A stretch of 19,146 nucleotides of DNA from Deltaproteobacteria bacterium UBA3076 (GTDB taxonomy: Bacteria > Desulfobacterota > Dissulfuribacteria > Dissulfuribacterales > UBA3076), in assembly GCA_002367355.1 (NCBI GenBank), contig DFBQ01000123.1, positions 1 through 19,146 of the forward strand, read 5' to 3'. The notes beneath the pieces are model-generated. The model did no database searches. It worked only from the letters and a program-made list of their open reading frames with translations, and had not been told where the DNA came from. How positions within the stretch are numbered: the first letter of the stretch is position 1; every line of letters begins with the position of its first letter. Positions 1-8,090 of this stretch are shown piece by piece. Made by a program: the position numbers and the translations under genes.

Positions 1-35
1 CTAAAGGCTAATCGCTCAATTTAGATTCGAGTGAC

Positions 36-1499
36 CTATCGCAGAAACAGCTTGTAAATTAATCGATGGATGGGCCGGTTATAAGGTGGATAAATCATTT
101 TCGAGCTGTTAAACCGCGGTTTGAACACCACGCCCCTGGGATTGGAAAAGGTGATAAAGCCTTCCCGGCCATGATACCGCCCCATGCCGGACGCGCCCAC
201 CCCACCGAAAGGCAGATCATCCTGAGCCGCATGGATCAGGGTATCGTTGAATAGGACGCCGCCGGAATGGGTCTGGTCCAGGATGTAATCTCTGTGTTGT
301 CGGGTATAACCGAAATAATAAAGTGCCAGGGGCCGGGGATGGGCATTGACATAGGCCACCGCATCGGACAGCGCATCATACGGCATCACCGGTAAAATGG
401 GGCCGAAAATTTCTTCCTGCATGACACTCATGTTTTCGGTGACATCACGCAATACATACATCGGCATTTTCCGGGTATCGGCAAACGCCTCGCCGGCCGG
501 GTTGATGACATCCACCCTGGCGCCTTTTGCTTTTGCATCCGCTATCAGTTGCTGCATCCGCTCATGCCGGCGCGAATTGATAATCGACGTGTAATCGGCA
601 TTGGTTTCCAGGGTCGGATACATGTTTGCCACACACCTTTGAAACGACGCCACAAACTGGTTCACGTTCGGCCGGGGGCAGAATACGTAATCCGGTGCAA
701 CGCACGTTTGTGCGGCATTAAAAGCCTTGCCGAAGGCGATCCGTTCGGCCGCTTCAGCCACAGGGGTGTCCGGGCCGATGATGGCCGGGGATTTGCCCCC
801 CAGTTCCAGGGTGACCGGGGTCAGGTTTTCGGCCGCCGTCCGCATGACACGGCGGCCCACAGCGGTTGACCCGGTAAACAGCAGGTGATTCCATGGTTTT
901 GCGGAAAATGCCGCCGCCACGTCGGCACCTCCGGTAACAACGGCCACATGGTCCTGCTTGAACGTATCGGCGAGTATCTGCCGGACAATTTCGGCAGTTT
1001 TCGGGGTATATTCGCTCATTTTGATCATGACCCGGTTGCCGGCGGCCAGGGCCGCGGTCAGCGGGCTGACTGTCAAATACAGCGGATAGTTCCACGGCGC
1101 GATAACCCCCACCACCCCGAGCGGCTGATAGATAATCCGGGCCCGGCCTGGCTGGAACATCAGGCCCATGCGTCGCCGTTGGGGTTTCATCCAGCGGCGG
1201 ATGCGTTTGACCGCATACCGGATGCCTTCGACCGAGGGAAAAAACTCAGCAAGCAGGGTTTCATCACGGGCCCGGCCGCCGAAATCTTCATCAATGGCCC
1301 GGACAATCTGGTCCTGATAGCGGATCATGGCGATCTTAAACCGGTTTAAATGGGCAATTCGCTGTTGGGCATCCGGCATCGGTGCCTTATGGAAGGCCTC
1401 TTGCTGGGCCTGAAAAATCAGATCCATCTCGTCGATCAGCGGACCGACCGCGCGATTTTCTGTCACATGATGCGGTGATGCCGCTATAAACTCGGTCAT
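36..1499 (-). CDS. Aldehyde dehydrogenase, coniferyl-aldehyde dehydrogenase type
   Basis: NAD(P)-dependent oxidation of an aldehyde to a carboxylic acid in the cytoplasm. The 487-residue product shows the family landmarks: PWNYP with the active-site Asn near residue 137, the cofactor Lys near 160, LFTGSTAVG in the dinucleotide fold, LELGGKSP with the general-base Glu near 232, and the nucleophile in NAAQTCVAPDY at Cys 266. The QTCVAPDY context and the FNDTLIHAAQDDLPFGGVG stretch are typical of the coniferyl/medium-chain aldehyde dehydrogenase subgroup. The frame is open to 1520, but the start at 1499 is preferred because a GAGGAG Shine-Dalgarno (plus strand 1507-1512) lies 7 nt before it. It is divergent from a TetR-family gene, so that regulator may control it. 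The true substrate cannot be read from sequence; a long-chain or aromatic aldehyde is a guess. It is more GC-rich than the regulator gene beside it. Confidence 0.93.
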   Translation of the reverse strand: MTEFIAASPHHVTENRAVGPLIDEMDLIFQAQQEAFHKAPMPDAQQRIAHLNRFKIAMIRYQDQIVRAIDEDFGGRARDETLLAEFFPSVEGIRYAVKRIRRWMKPQRRRMGLMFQPGRARIIYQPLGVVGVIAPWNYPLYLTVSPLTAALAAGNRVMIKMSEYTPKTAEIVRQILADTFKQDHVAVVTGGADVAAAFSAKPWNHLLFTGSTAVGRRVMRTAAENLTPVTLELGGKSPAIIGPDTPVAEAAERIAFGKAFNAAQTCVAPDYVFCPRPNVNQFVASFQRCVANMYPTLETNADYTSIINSRRHERMQQLIADAKAKGARVDVINPAGEAFADTRKMPMYVLRDVTENMSVMQEEIFGPILPVMPYDALSDAVAYVNAHPRPLALYYFGYTRQHRDYILDQTHSGGVLFNDTLIHAAQDDLPFGGVGASGMGRYHGREGFITFSNPRGVVFKPRFNSSKMIYPPYNRPIHRLIYKLFLR

Positions 1500-1547
1500 G
1501 ATGATTCTCCTCATCGGCATTCAATTCGATAGTATACGCTTTTTCCC

Positions 1548-1576
1548 TTGACACTCCATCAGTTTCTTCTTAAATT
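1548..1576 (+). promoter_or_regulatory. Sigma70-type promoter candidate for the TetR-family gene
   Basis: A perfect -35 box TTGACA (1548-1553) is followed after exactly 17 nt by TAAATT (1571-1576, 4 of 6 matches to the -10 consensus). The predicted start point, near 1583, is about 45 nt before the regulator's ATG. On the opposite strand TATACT (complement of 1531-1536) is a possible -10 for the aldehyde dehydrogenase gene, but I see no good -35 for it. Confidence 0.6.
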
Positions 1577-1605
1577 TTGAACTCAAAAACTATATTAGTT
1601 CAAAA
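1575..1605. promoter_or_regulatory. Probable TetR-family operator (9-bp perfect inverted repeat)
   Basis: TTTTGAACT (1575-1583) and AGTTCAAAA (1597-1605) are perfect reverse complements separated by 13 nt. The left arm overlaps the -10 box and start region of the promoter reading into the TetR-family gene, the usual place for autorepression. The same site lies about 76-106 bp upstream of the divergent aldehyde dehydrogenase start, so one regulator could act on both. The binding itself is inferred. Confidence 0.6.
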
Positions 1606-1626
1606 AGTAAGGACAAAGGTAAAACC

Positions 1627-2229
1627 ATGAAGCAGGAAAAGTTGGAAGCCATATTAACAACCGCAAAAAAGATATTCGCCCGATACGGTCTCAGAAAGAC
1701 AAGCCTCGACGAGATTGCTCGCATGGCAAGAGTGGCCAAGGGTACCATCTATAACTATTTCGGGAGCAAAGATCGGGTTTATCTGGAAGTTCTTAGCCGG
1801 GAAGCAGATGAGCTTTTAAAAAAAATATCATTATCTGTGGATAAGGAAATTTCACCGGAAGCGAAATTTGTTGCCTTTTCCCGCGCCAAATTCAAATATA
1901 TGCGTCAGGCGATAAATATCCTTAACCTGGACCGGGAAGGAGTAGGGAAATATTTGCCTGCCGCTGAGAGCATTAGAAACGATTTTTTTGAACGAGAGGT
2001 CAATATCATCGAATCAATTTTGAGGGAAGGTATAGAAAAAGGGGTGTTCCGGTTAAACGATGCCTTCCTTGCCGCCAAATCCATTGGTTATGCATTGAGA
2101 GGGTTTGAACTTAACTGGTTGATTCAAGAGAGCGAAGAAGAAATTGAGCATTATCTTACTGAATTATTGAACCTCCTTTCTTCCGGGCTGGTGGTTGAGA
2201 AAAGCAATCAAGACGCAATTTGCACCTAA
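1627..2229 (+). CDS. TetR/AcrR-family transcriptional regulator
   Basis: A 200-residue DNA-binding repressor of the usual TetR length. The N-terminal helix-turn-helix spans roughly residues 5-55, with the family signature AKKIFARYGLRKTSLDEIA followed by VAKGTIYNYFGSKDRVYLEV. The C-terminal two thirds is the all-helical ligand-binding and dimerisation domain, which is poorly conserved, so the inducer is not predictable. An AAAGGT-type ribosome site lies just before the ATG. A promoter overlapped by an inverted repeat lies directly upstream, suggesting autoregulation. It is followed after only 24 nt by the CmpB-HD gene and then the activase gene, so it probably heads an operon and may also control the divergent aldehyde dehydrogenase. 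An acyl-CoA or fatty-acid-type ligand would fit the neighbours but is inference only. Confidence 0.9.
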   Translation: MKQEKLEAILTTAKKIFARYGLRKTSLDEIARMARVAKGTIYNYFGSKDRVYLEVLSREADELLKKISLSVDKEISPEAKFVAFSRAKFKYMRQAINILNLDREGVGKYLPAAESIRNDFFEREVNIIESILREGIEKGVFRLNDAFLAAKSIGYALRGFELNWLIQESEEEIEHYLTELLNLLSSGLVVEKSNQDAICT

Positions 2230-2253
2230 ACTACACAGATTAAGATTCACAAG

Positions 2254-3282
2254 ATGAAGATTGATATTCTAAGCATAATTTTTTCTTTTTCCTTCTTTTC
2301 CATTCTTGGATGGATACTGGAGGTCTCCTATCGTTCTGTGCGTGACAAGCGGTTCGTTAACCCCGGTCTCTTGAAGGGACCGTATCTCATCCTTTACGGC
2401 ACGGGCGCCTTGATACTCATGGGAACGGTTTCCCTGTTGCAGGAATCCAATTGGGCCACTAAAGCACTCGCCTATTTTGTTATTACAACCGGACTTGAAC
2501 TGAGTTCAGGACTTATTGCCAAATACTTTTTTCAGACCCGTCTTTGGGACTATTCGGATCAGCGTTTTAATTATAAGGGGCACATCTGCCTTAAATTTTC
2601 TGTTTACTGGATATTACTGGCATTTGCTTTCGAATATCTCATATTGCCACCATATCAAGATATTCTCAACTGGCTTTCACCGGTGATCAAGGGCCTGTTT
2701 ACAGGGATGATGGTTGTAATAATGTTGGTGGATTTTTTGACGGTTTCAATCAGGAGTTTTCTCAGCATGACGCCGGAAGAGAAAACCTCGATGGAGACAC
2801 AATTCATAAACAAAGCAAGGCCGCTGCTTGAAAATCCAATGGTGAAAAAACTTTCACAATGCAAACACCACAGGGATAAGACAAGGTTAGAGCATGTAAA
2901 GGAAGTAGCATACATAAGCTTTCTCTGGGGTAAGCGGTTTTCCCTGGACTGTGAGGCGATTATCAGAGGCGCATTACTGCACGATCTTTTCTACTATGAC
3001 TGGCTGCATGAAGGTCCAAGGCTGCACGCCTTCCGGCACCACAATATTGCCCTGAAAAACGCGCGTAAAATAACACATCTTTCCAAAAAAGAAGAGGATA
3101 TTATCAAAAAACACATGTGGCCGCTCACCATTATCCCACCGCGTTACATGGAGTCCTTGATCGTTTCTCTTGTGGATACATTTTGTTCGACAAGGGATTA
3201 TGTGAGCGTGAAGAAACAAGGCAAAACCGCAAAGGCAGCCGCCATCTGCGTTCGTTCGGAATTAGGAGACAAACAAAGATGA
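2254..3282 (+). CDS. Membrane protein: CmpB-like (putative ABC-transporter type IV) domain fused to an HD domain
   Basis: The 342-residue protein has two parts. Residues 1-170 hold about five hydrophobic segments and match the CmpB / putative ABC-transporter permease family (PF06541), with the landmarks FLGW-like ILGWILEVSYRSV, RFVNPGLLKGPYLILYG and RLWDYSDQRFNYKG. Residues 205-320 form an HD-type metal-dependent phosphohydrolase domain: His 214 in LEHVKEV, the His-Asp pair 243-244 in GALLHDLF, histidines 258 and 262-263, and Asp 308 in SLVDTF. The active site therefore appears complete and faces the cytoplasm. The ribosome site is weak, consistent with coupling to the regulator gene 24 nt upstream. 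Its stop overlaps the activase start (ATGA at 3279-3282), so the two are translationally coupled. The function is unknown; despite the family name, no ABC ATPase is encoded nearby. Confidence 0.82.
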   Translation: MKIDILSIIFSFSFFSILGWILEVSYRSVRDKRFVNPGLLKGPYLILYGTGALILMGTVSLLQESNWATKALAYFVITTGLELSSGLIAKYFFQTRLWDYSDQRFNYKGHICLKFSVYWILLAFAFEYLILPPYQDILNWLSPVIKGLFTGMMVVIMLVDFLTVSIRSFLSMTPEEKTSMETQFINKARPLLENPMVKKLSQCKHHRDKTRLEHVKEVAYISFLWGKRFSLDCEAIIRGALLHDLFYYDWLHEGPRLHAFRHHNIALKNARKITHLSKKEEDIIKKHMWPLTIIPPRYMESLIVSLVDTFCSTRDYVSVKKQGKTAKAAAICVRSELGDKQR

Positions 3283-6200
3283 TAATAAATGCGGATAATG
3301 CCTATTTCGCTGGAATTGATATCGGCTCAACAACTGCCAAGGCAGTCATATTAGATGAGAACGGCAACATTATTTTTTCTCGCTACCGACGCCATCAGGC
3401 CAAAACCGTGGAAACCGCACGGGACATCATGGAAGAGGCCGTTGGGGACTTGGGCGACGTGGTGCTTGATCTGGCGGTTACCGGATCTGCGGGGATGGGC
3501 GTGGCCGAGACCTTCGGGCTGCCATTTGTCCAGGAAGTAGTGGCCTCAGCTCACTATATAGAGGAATCTTTTCCTGAAGCCAGAACTTTTATTGAAATCG
3601 GCGGAGAAGACTCAAAAATCGTATTTTTCGACGAACATTTTCGTCCCGACATTCGGATGAACGGCAGTTGTGCAGGGGGAACCGGCGCTTTTATCGATCA
3701 AATGGCCGTTCTTTTGGCTGTCAAGGTGGCGGAGCTAAACACGCTGGCCAAAAAATCAACGGACATTTACCCTATTGCCTCCCGCTGCGGCGTTTTTGCC
3801 AAGACCGATATCCAGGCATTGTTTAGCCGCCATGTATCCAGGGAAGATATTGCTGCTTCCATATTTCATGCAGTTGCCCTGCAGGTAATCACCGCCCTGT
3901 CCAGGGGCCGGGATATTGAAGAAAAAATACTCTTCGGCGGCGGCCCACTGACCTTCAACCCGGAGCTGCGCAAGGCCTTTATGAATCTGCTTGGCATTGA
4001 GAATCCGGATAACCTTATCATTCCGGAGCACCCGGAACTGCTTCCCGCCATGGGCGCGGCCATGGTCCGGAACGGAAACCCCTGCCAGGCCAAAATCAGC
4101 AACTTTTTATCAACACCGGCAAATGGCGCCGGCGGGCAAACAACCAGCGGCACCAAAAGGCTGCCGTCCCTGTTTACAAACAAAGCTGAGTTTAATCTGT
4201 GGCAGGAACGGCATGCACAAAGTCGAGTCCCCAGAATTGATCTGGCTGCGGTAAACGGGAAAAATCTTTTTTTAGGGATCGATTCCGGGTCAACAACTAC
4301 CAAGATTGTCCTGGTCGATGAGGATGGAAAATTTGTACTTGGCTATTACGGCGCCAACAATGGTGATCCACTCCAGGCGGTAAAAAATGGGATGGCCGAG
4401 TTCAGGGAAAAATTCGCAACAGTCGGTTTCGGCCCTCGTATCCTGCGGACAGCCGCCACCGGTTATGGCGAATGCCTGATCAAAGCGGCTTTTGGCTTAA
4501 ATGACGGCGTGGTTGAGACCATAGCGCATTACAGGGCAGCTCGATACCTTGAACCGGATGTCTCTTTTATTTTGGATATCGGCGGCCAGGACATGAAGGC
4601 AATCTATATCCGGAATCACGCCGTGTCAGAAATCCAGGTCAATGAAGCCTGCTCATCGGGATGCGGTTCTTTTATTGAAACATTTGCCAGCTCGTTGGGA
4701 TACACTGTTCAGGAATTTGCCGAAATCGCCTGTAAAAAAAACTCACCCTTTGATTTGGGGACCCGATGTACTGTCTTCATGAATTCCAAGGTCAAACAGG
4801 CGATTTGGGAAAGCGCGACGATCGCCGATATTTCAGCCGGACTGGCCTATTCAGTCATCAAAAATGCGTTGTACAAGGTGCTCAAATTGAAGAACACCGA
4901 TGTCTTGGGAAACAAGATCGTTGCCCAGGGAGGGACACTCCGCAATCCTGCCGTGCTGCGCGCCTTAGAACTTTTGCTCAACAAAAAGGTTGTCAGGCCG
5001 GATATTTCCGAATTGATGGGCGCTTACGGCACGGCCCTGACCGCCCTTTCAAATCATCGCAGCAGATCAAGTGAAGCAGGTTCTTTTACCACCTTTGAGG
5101 ACATGGAAAGTGGAACTGACTTTTCCAAAAAGGAAATCCGTTGCAATGGTTGCGAGAACAGGTGCGCTGTCTTGCAACTTACGTTCGCCAACAGAAACCG
5201 TTTTTATACAGGGAACCGTTGTGAGCGGCATTTCAGCAATAATCCCGACATGGAGCACAAGGGGAAAAATCTGATCAATGAACAGATAAAGTTCTTATTT
5301 GACCAAAAGATGGAACCGGAAAGTGAGCCGGTTCTCACCTATGGCATCCCCCGCTGCATGAACATGTATGAAAACTTTCCGTTCTGGTGTGCTTTTTTGA
5401 CCACTTGCGGGTTTAGGGTAGCTCTTTCCTCCCCTTCCGACTTCAAACTTTACGAAAAGGGTGCACCCACGGTCATGTCGGAAAACATCTGTTTTCCAGC
5501 CAAGCTTGCCCACGGTCACATTTTTGATCTTATTGAAAAAAAAGTGGACAGGATATTCTATCCCACAGTGGTTTATGAACAACAGGAACATGACGATGCC
5601 TTGGACAGTTTCAACTGTCCGGTCATTACCGGATATCCGGACCTGTTGAAAAGCGCCATTGATCCTGAGGGGAAACATGGAATTCCACTTGATAATCCGG
5701 CCGTCAGCTTCAAAAGACTAAACCTGTTAAGGGATCAGCTTTATCTATTTTTTAAGCCGTTTGGAATAGATTACCGGAAGGTGTCTCTGGGGGTGAAGAA
5801 AGGAGTGGATGCCCAAAGGGCTTACAAGGAAAAACTCAGGGCCAGTACAAAAGCCCTGATAACCGATGCCGAAAAAAAGCGGCGAATTGTAGTTGTCCTT
5901 GCCGGACGGCCTTATCACATAGATCCACTTATCAACCACGGCATCCCAAACCTCCTGACCGAACTGGGGGTTGATGTTGTCAGCGAAAATTCCATTCCTT
6001 TAAATGCCGATCAGGCATCCCTGGATGATGTCAATGTCCTGACCCAGTGGAACTATACCAACAGGTTGTACGCTGCGGCCAAGGGGGTTAGTCAAAATCG
6101 CAATGTCCAACTGGTGCACATAACCTCTTTCGGCTGCGGGCCGGATGCTATCGCGGCTGACGAGGTCAGGGAAATTATCCAGCACAGCGGAAAGGTTTAC

Positions 6201-7739
6201 ACTCTGATCAAGATTGATGAAATTGCCAACCTGGGCGCTGTCAGGATCAGGCTGCGCTCCATGTTGGATGCGGTGAAAAAAAATGTCGGCCAACCACAGA
6301 CGACTGTGGCCGATCAAAAGAAAACAAACCGGATATTCATGGCCGAAGACCAAAAAAGGACCCTGATCGCACCATATTTTTCCCCTTTCTATTCACCACT
6401 CTTACCCGCTGCCTTCAGACCTCTCGGCTTCCGTGTGGATGTGCTACCACCTCAGGACAAGACCTCTGTTGACTTGGGTCTTAAAACCGTTAACAATGAC
6501 ATGTGCTACCCCTCTATTCTGGTTGCCGGCGACATTATCAAGGCCTTTCAATCAGGCAAGTACGATCCTGAAAACACTGCGGTTATTCTGATTCAGACCG
6601 GCGGTCAATGTAGGGCATCCTCTTACGTATCTCTCGTCAAAAAAGGACTTGCCGCCGCCAATCTGAGTGATGTCCCCGTCGTCGCCATATCCAATGAGGA
6701 AATCAATCCCCAACCGGGATTTGAAATCGATACAAAAAAATTGGCCAAACGTCTGGCCCTGGGAATTATTTTTGCTGATCCATTGGCCAGGATGTACCTG
6801 TCCACAGTGGTCAGGGAAAAGGTGCCTGGAAGGTCCAAAACCCTGCACAGCGAATACCTCACCAAAATGGAGGCAGGCATCGAGAACGCCGATTACCGTT
6901 TTCTGCTTAATCTTCTCCAAAAGGCGGTTGAAGACTTCAACAGGATTGAAATCAACAACGGATCCGTTCCCAGAATCGGAATCGTGGGCGAAATTTTCGT
7001 CAAATACAACTTTTTTGCCAATATGAATATCATCGAGTGGCTTTCCGACCAAGGGGTGGAAGTGGTTCTCCCTCCTTTACAGAGTTTTTTTGCCCAGCGA
7101 TTTATCAACGAAACATATGACCAGGAGGCGTTGTTTAAACGTTCTTTTGTCGACCGCATCAGATTCAGACTGCTGGAAATTTACTCAAATTACTACCTTG
7201 GTCATATTGAGTCGTGTATGCAGGAATTTCGCTTTTACCGAAAATCTCACGACCTGAGAAAACTGGCTGAAATCACCGGCAAGGTGGTCGGCTTGGCCAA
7301 CCAGTTCGGCGAGGGGTGGTTATTGACGGCCGAAATGATCGCCATGTCCAATGAAGGGATCAACAACATTGTCTGTCTGCAGCCGTTCGGTTGCATCTCC
7401 AATCACATTACGGGGAGGGGGATGGAGAAAAAACTCAAGGAAATGTTCCCTGATTTTAATTTGCTTTCGCTCGATATGGACGCGGGGGCAAGTGAGGTAA
7501 ACATACTAAATCGACTGCATTTCATGGTTATGGGAGCACGAGAGCAGCTTGCCCGTGACGAGGAAGCGGTGACCGGGCCGGGAACAATCAGGCACTTTAC
7601 TATCCCCAATATATTGCCGCGCGAACTATATGTTCTCAATAATTACGTATCATTGGACGTTGAAAAATGGAGGGCATGGGTGTCCGGCCTGGGGCTGTGG
7701 GAAAAAGCGCGGAATATTAGGCGCAAAATCAGCTTGTAA
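3279..7739 (+). CDS. Giant acyl-CoA dehydratase activase-related protein (two BadF/HgdC ATPase domains plus DUF2229 and HgdB-like regions)
   Basis: A 1486-residue protein related to the ATP-dependent activators of 2-hydroxyacyl-CoA dehydratases and benzoyl-CoA reductases, here joined to dehydratase-like domains. Residues 8-275 and 329-600 are two BadF/BadG/BcrA/BcrD-type ASKHA ATPase domains, starting GIDIGSTTAKAV and GIDSGSTTTKIV. Each keeps the cysteine pair that bridges the 4Fe-4S cluster in activator dimers (Cys 131/170 and Cys 458/497, both 39 apart). A four-Cys cluster follows (622, 625, 629, 648), then a DUF2229-like region (about 655-770) and HgdB-like segments to the end (GGQCRASSY, LQPFGCISNH). 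The frame is open from 3117, but the ATG at 3279 with AGGAG at 3264-3268 and an ATGA overlap with the preceding gene is clearly the start. Likely cytoplasmic, oxygen-sensitive and ATP-driven; the substrate is unknown. Confidence 0.9.
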   Translation: MIINADNAYFAGIDIGSTTAKAVILDENGNIIFSRYRRHQAKTVETARDIMEEAVGDLGDVVLDLAVTGSAGMGVAETFGLPFVQEVVASAHYIEESFPEARTFIEIGGEDSKIVFFDEHFRPDIRMNGSCAGGTGAFIDQMAVLLAVKVAELNTLAKKSTDIYPIASRCGVFAKTDIQALFSRHVSREDIAASIFHAVALQVITALSRGRDIEEKILFGGGPLTFNPELRKAFMNLLGIENPDNLIIPEHPELLPAMGAAMVRNGNPCQAKISNFLSTPANGAGGQTTSGTKRLPSLFTNKAEFNLWQERHAQSRVPRIDLAAVNGKNLFLGIDSGSTTTKIVLVDEDGKFVLGYYGANNGDPLQAVKNGMAEFREKFATVGFGPRILRTAATGYGECLIKAAFGLNDGVVETIAHYRAARYLEPDVSFILDIGGQDMKAIYIRNHAVSEIQVNEACSSGCGSFIETFASSLGYTVQEFAEIACKKNSPFDLGTRCTVFMNSKVKQAIWESATIADISAGLAYSVIKNALYKVLKLKNTDVLGNKIVAQGGTLRNPAVLRALELLLNKKVVRPDISELMGAYGTALTALSNHRSRSSEAGSFTTFEDMESGTDFSKKEIRCNGCENRCAVLQLTFANRNRFYTGNRCERHFSNNPDMEHKGKNLINEQIKFLFDQKMEPESEPVLTYGIPRCMNMYENFPFWCAFLTTCGFRVALSSPSDFKLYEKGAPTVMSENICFPAKLAHGHIFDLIEKKVDRIFYPTVVYEQQEHDDALDSFNCPVITGYPDLLKSAIDPEGKHGIPLDNPAVSFKRLNLLRDQLYLFFKPFGIDYRKVSLGVKKGVDAQRAYKEKLRASTKALITDAEKKRRIVVVLAGRPYHIDPLINHGIPNLLTELGVDVVSENSIPLNADQASLDDVNVLTQWNYTNRLYAAAKGVSQNRNVQLVHITSFGCGPDAIAADEVREIIQHSGKVYTLIKIDEIANLGAVRIRLRSMLDAVKKNVGQPQTTVADQKKTNRIFMAEDQKRTLIAPYFSPFYSPLLPAAFRPLGFRVDVLPPQDKTSVDLGLKTVNNDMCYPSILVAGDIIKAFQSGKYDPENTAVILIQTGGQCRASSYVSLVKKGLAAANLSDVPVVAISNEEINPQPGFEIDTKKLAKRLALGIIFADPLARMYLSTVVREKVPGRSKTLHSEYLTKMEAGIENADYRFLLNLLQKAVEDFNRIEINNGSVPRIGIVGEIFVKYNFFANMNIIEWLSDQGVEVVLPPLQSFFAQRFINETYDQEALFKRSFVDRIRFRLLEIYSNYYLGHIESCMQEFRFYRKSHDLRKLAEITGKVVGLANQFGEGWLLTAEMIAMSNEGINNIVCLQPFGCISNHITGRGMEKKLKEMFPDFNLLSLDMDAGASEVNILNRLHFMVMGAREQLARDEEAVTGPGTIRHFTIPNILPRELYVLNNYVSLDVEKWRAWVSGLGLWEKARNIRRKISL

Positions 7740-7751
7740 CCATCAATATCA

Positions 7752-7900
7752 GTAACTTCTCAATAAGTCCGGGCAAATCATATTTTGCGACTATCCAATG
7801 GATTCCGGCTTTCGCCGGAATGAAAGGCGCTCACACCCAATCGTCATTCCCGCGAAGGCGGGAATCCAGTGACTGTTGCCCGGACTTATTGAGAAATTAC
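7752..7900. repeat. 149-bp composite palindromic element (MITE-like inverted repeats enclosing two REP-type hairpins)
   Basis: The ends 7752-7776 and 7876-7900 are inverted repeats of 25 bp with one mismatch, sharing TTCTCAATAAGTCCGGGCAA. Inside are two hairpins: ATTCCGGC-tttc-GCCGGAAT (7802-7821) and ATTCCCGC-gaag-GCGGGAAT (7846-7865), which are inverted near-copies of each other and resemble widespread proteobacterial REP-like repeats. No target-site duplication is clear. It lies 12 nt after the activase stop and may act as a transcription terminator for that operon. Confidence 0.8.
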
Positions 7901-7903
7901 CTT

Positions 7904-7932
7904 TTGACTTGTCGTGAAGGATGCCCAATAAT
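7904..7932 (+). promoter_or_regulatory. Promoter candidate for the helical-protein pair
   Basis: TTGACT (7904-7909) and AATAAT (7927-7932) are each one base from consensus and separated by exactly 17 nt. The site starts 4 nt after the palindromic element ends. Its -10 lies inside the 18-nt repeat TGAAGGATGCCCAATAAT (7915-7932), found again at 14208-14225. The rest of the gap up to 8042 shows only a 12-nt perfect complement to the usual 16S rRNA 3' end (7956-7967) with no start codon behind it. Confidence 0.5.
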
Positions 7933-8090
7933 CACAGATATATTTCTTGCAGGGATAAGGAGGTGATAGGACAAATTAAACACAGATACGGACAGCACGG
8001 GGATCAGAAACAAATGACAAACTAATCATTTGGAGGGACGGCATGTTAAAAGAGATGAAAGCATAGATCATTGAGGCATTTGAAAGGATC

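Noticed and set aside
549..1349. Plus-strand open frames of 106 and 154 codons across the aldehyde dehydrogenase gene
   Set aside because: They are opposite-strand shadows of a clearly conserved GC-rich gene, and their translations resemble no protein.
1500..1520. Longer aldehyde dehydrogenase start at 1520
   Set aside because: The GAGGAG ribosome site lies inside this extension and is correctly spaced only for the start at 1499.
3117..3278. Extension of the activase frame upstream to ATG 3117
   Set aside because: It overlaps the HD domain coding sequence, has no ribosome site, and the ATG at 3279 has AGGAG and begins the conserved ATPase fold a few residues later.
8064..8066. Amber codon as a pyrrolysine site
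   Set aside because: No pyrrolysine genes are visible, TAG ends several other genes here, and a CAG-to-TAG change is simpler; kept only as an alternative.
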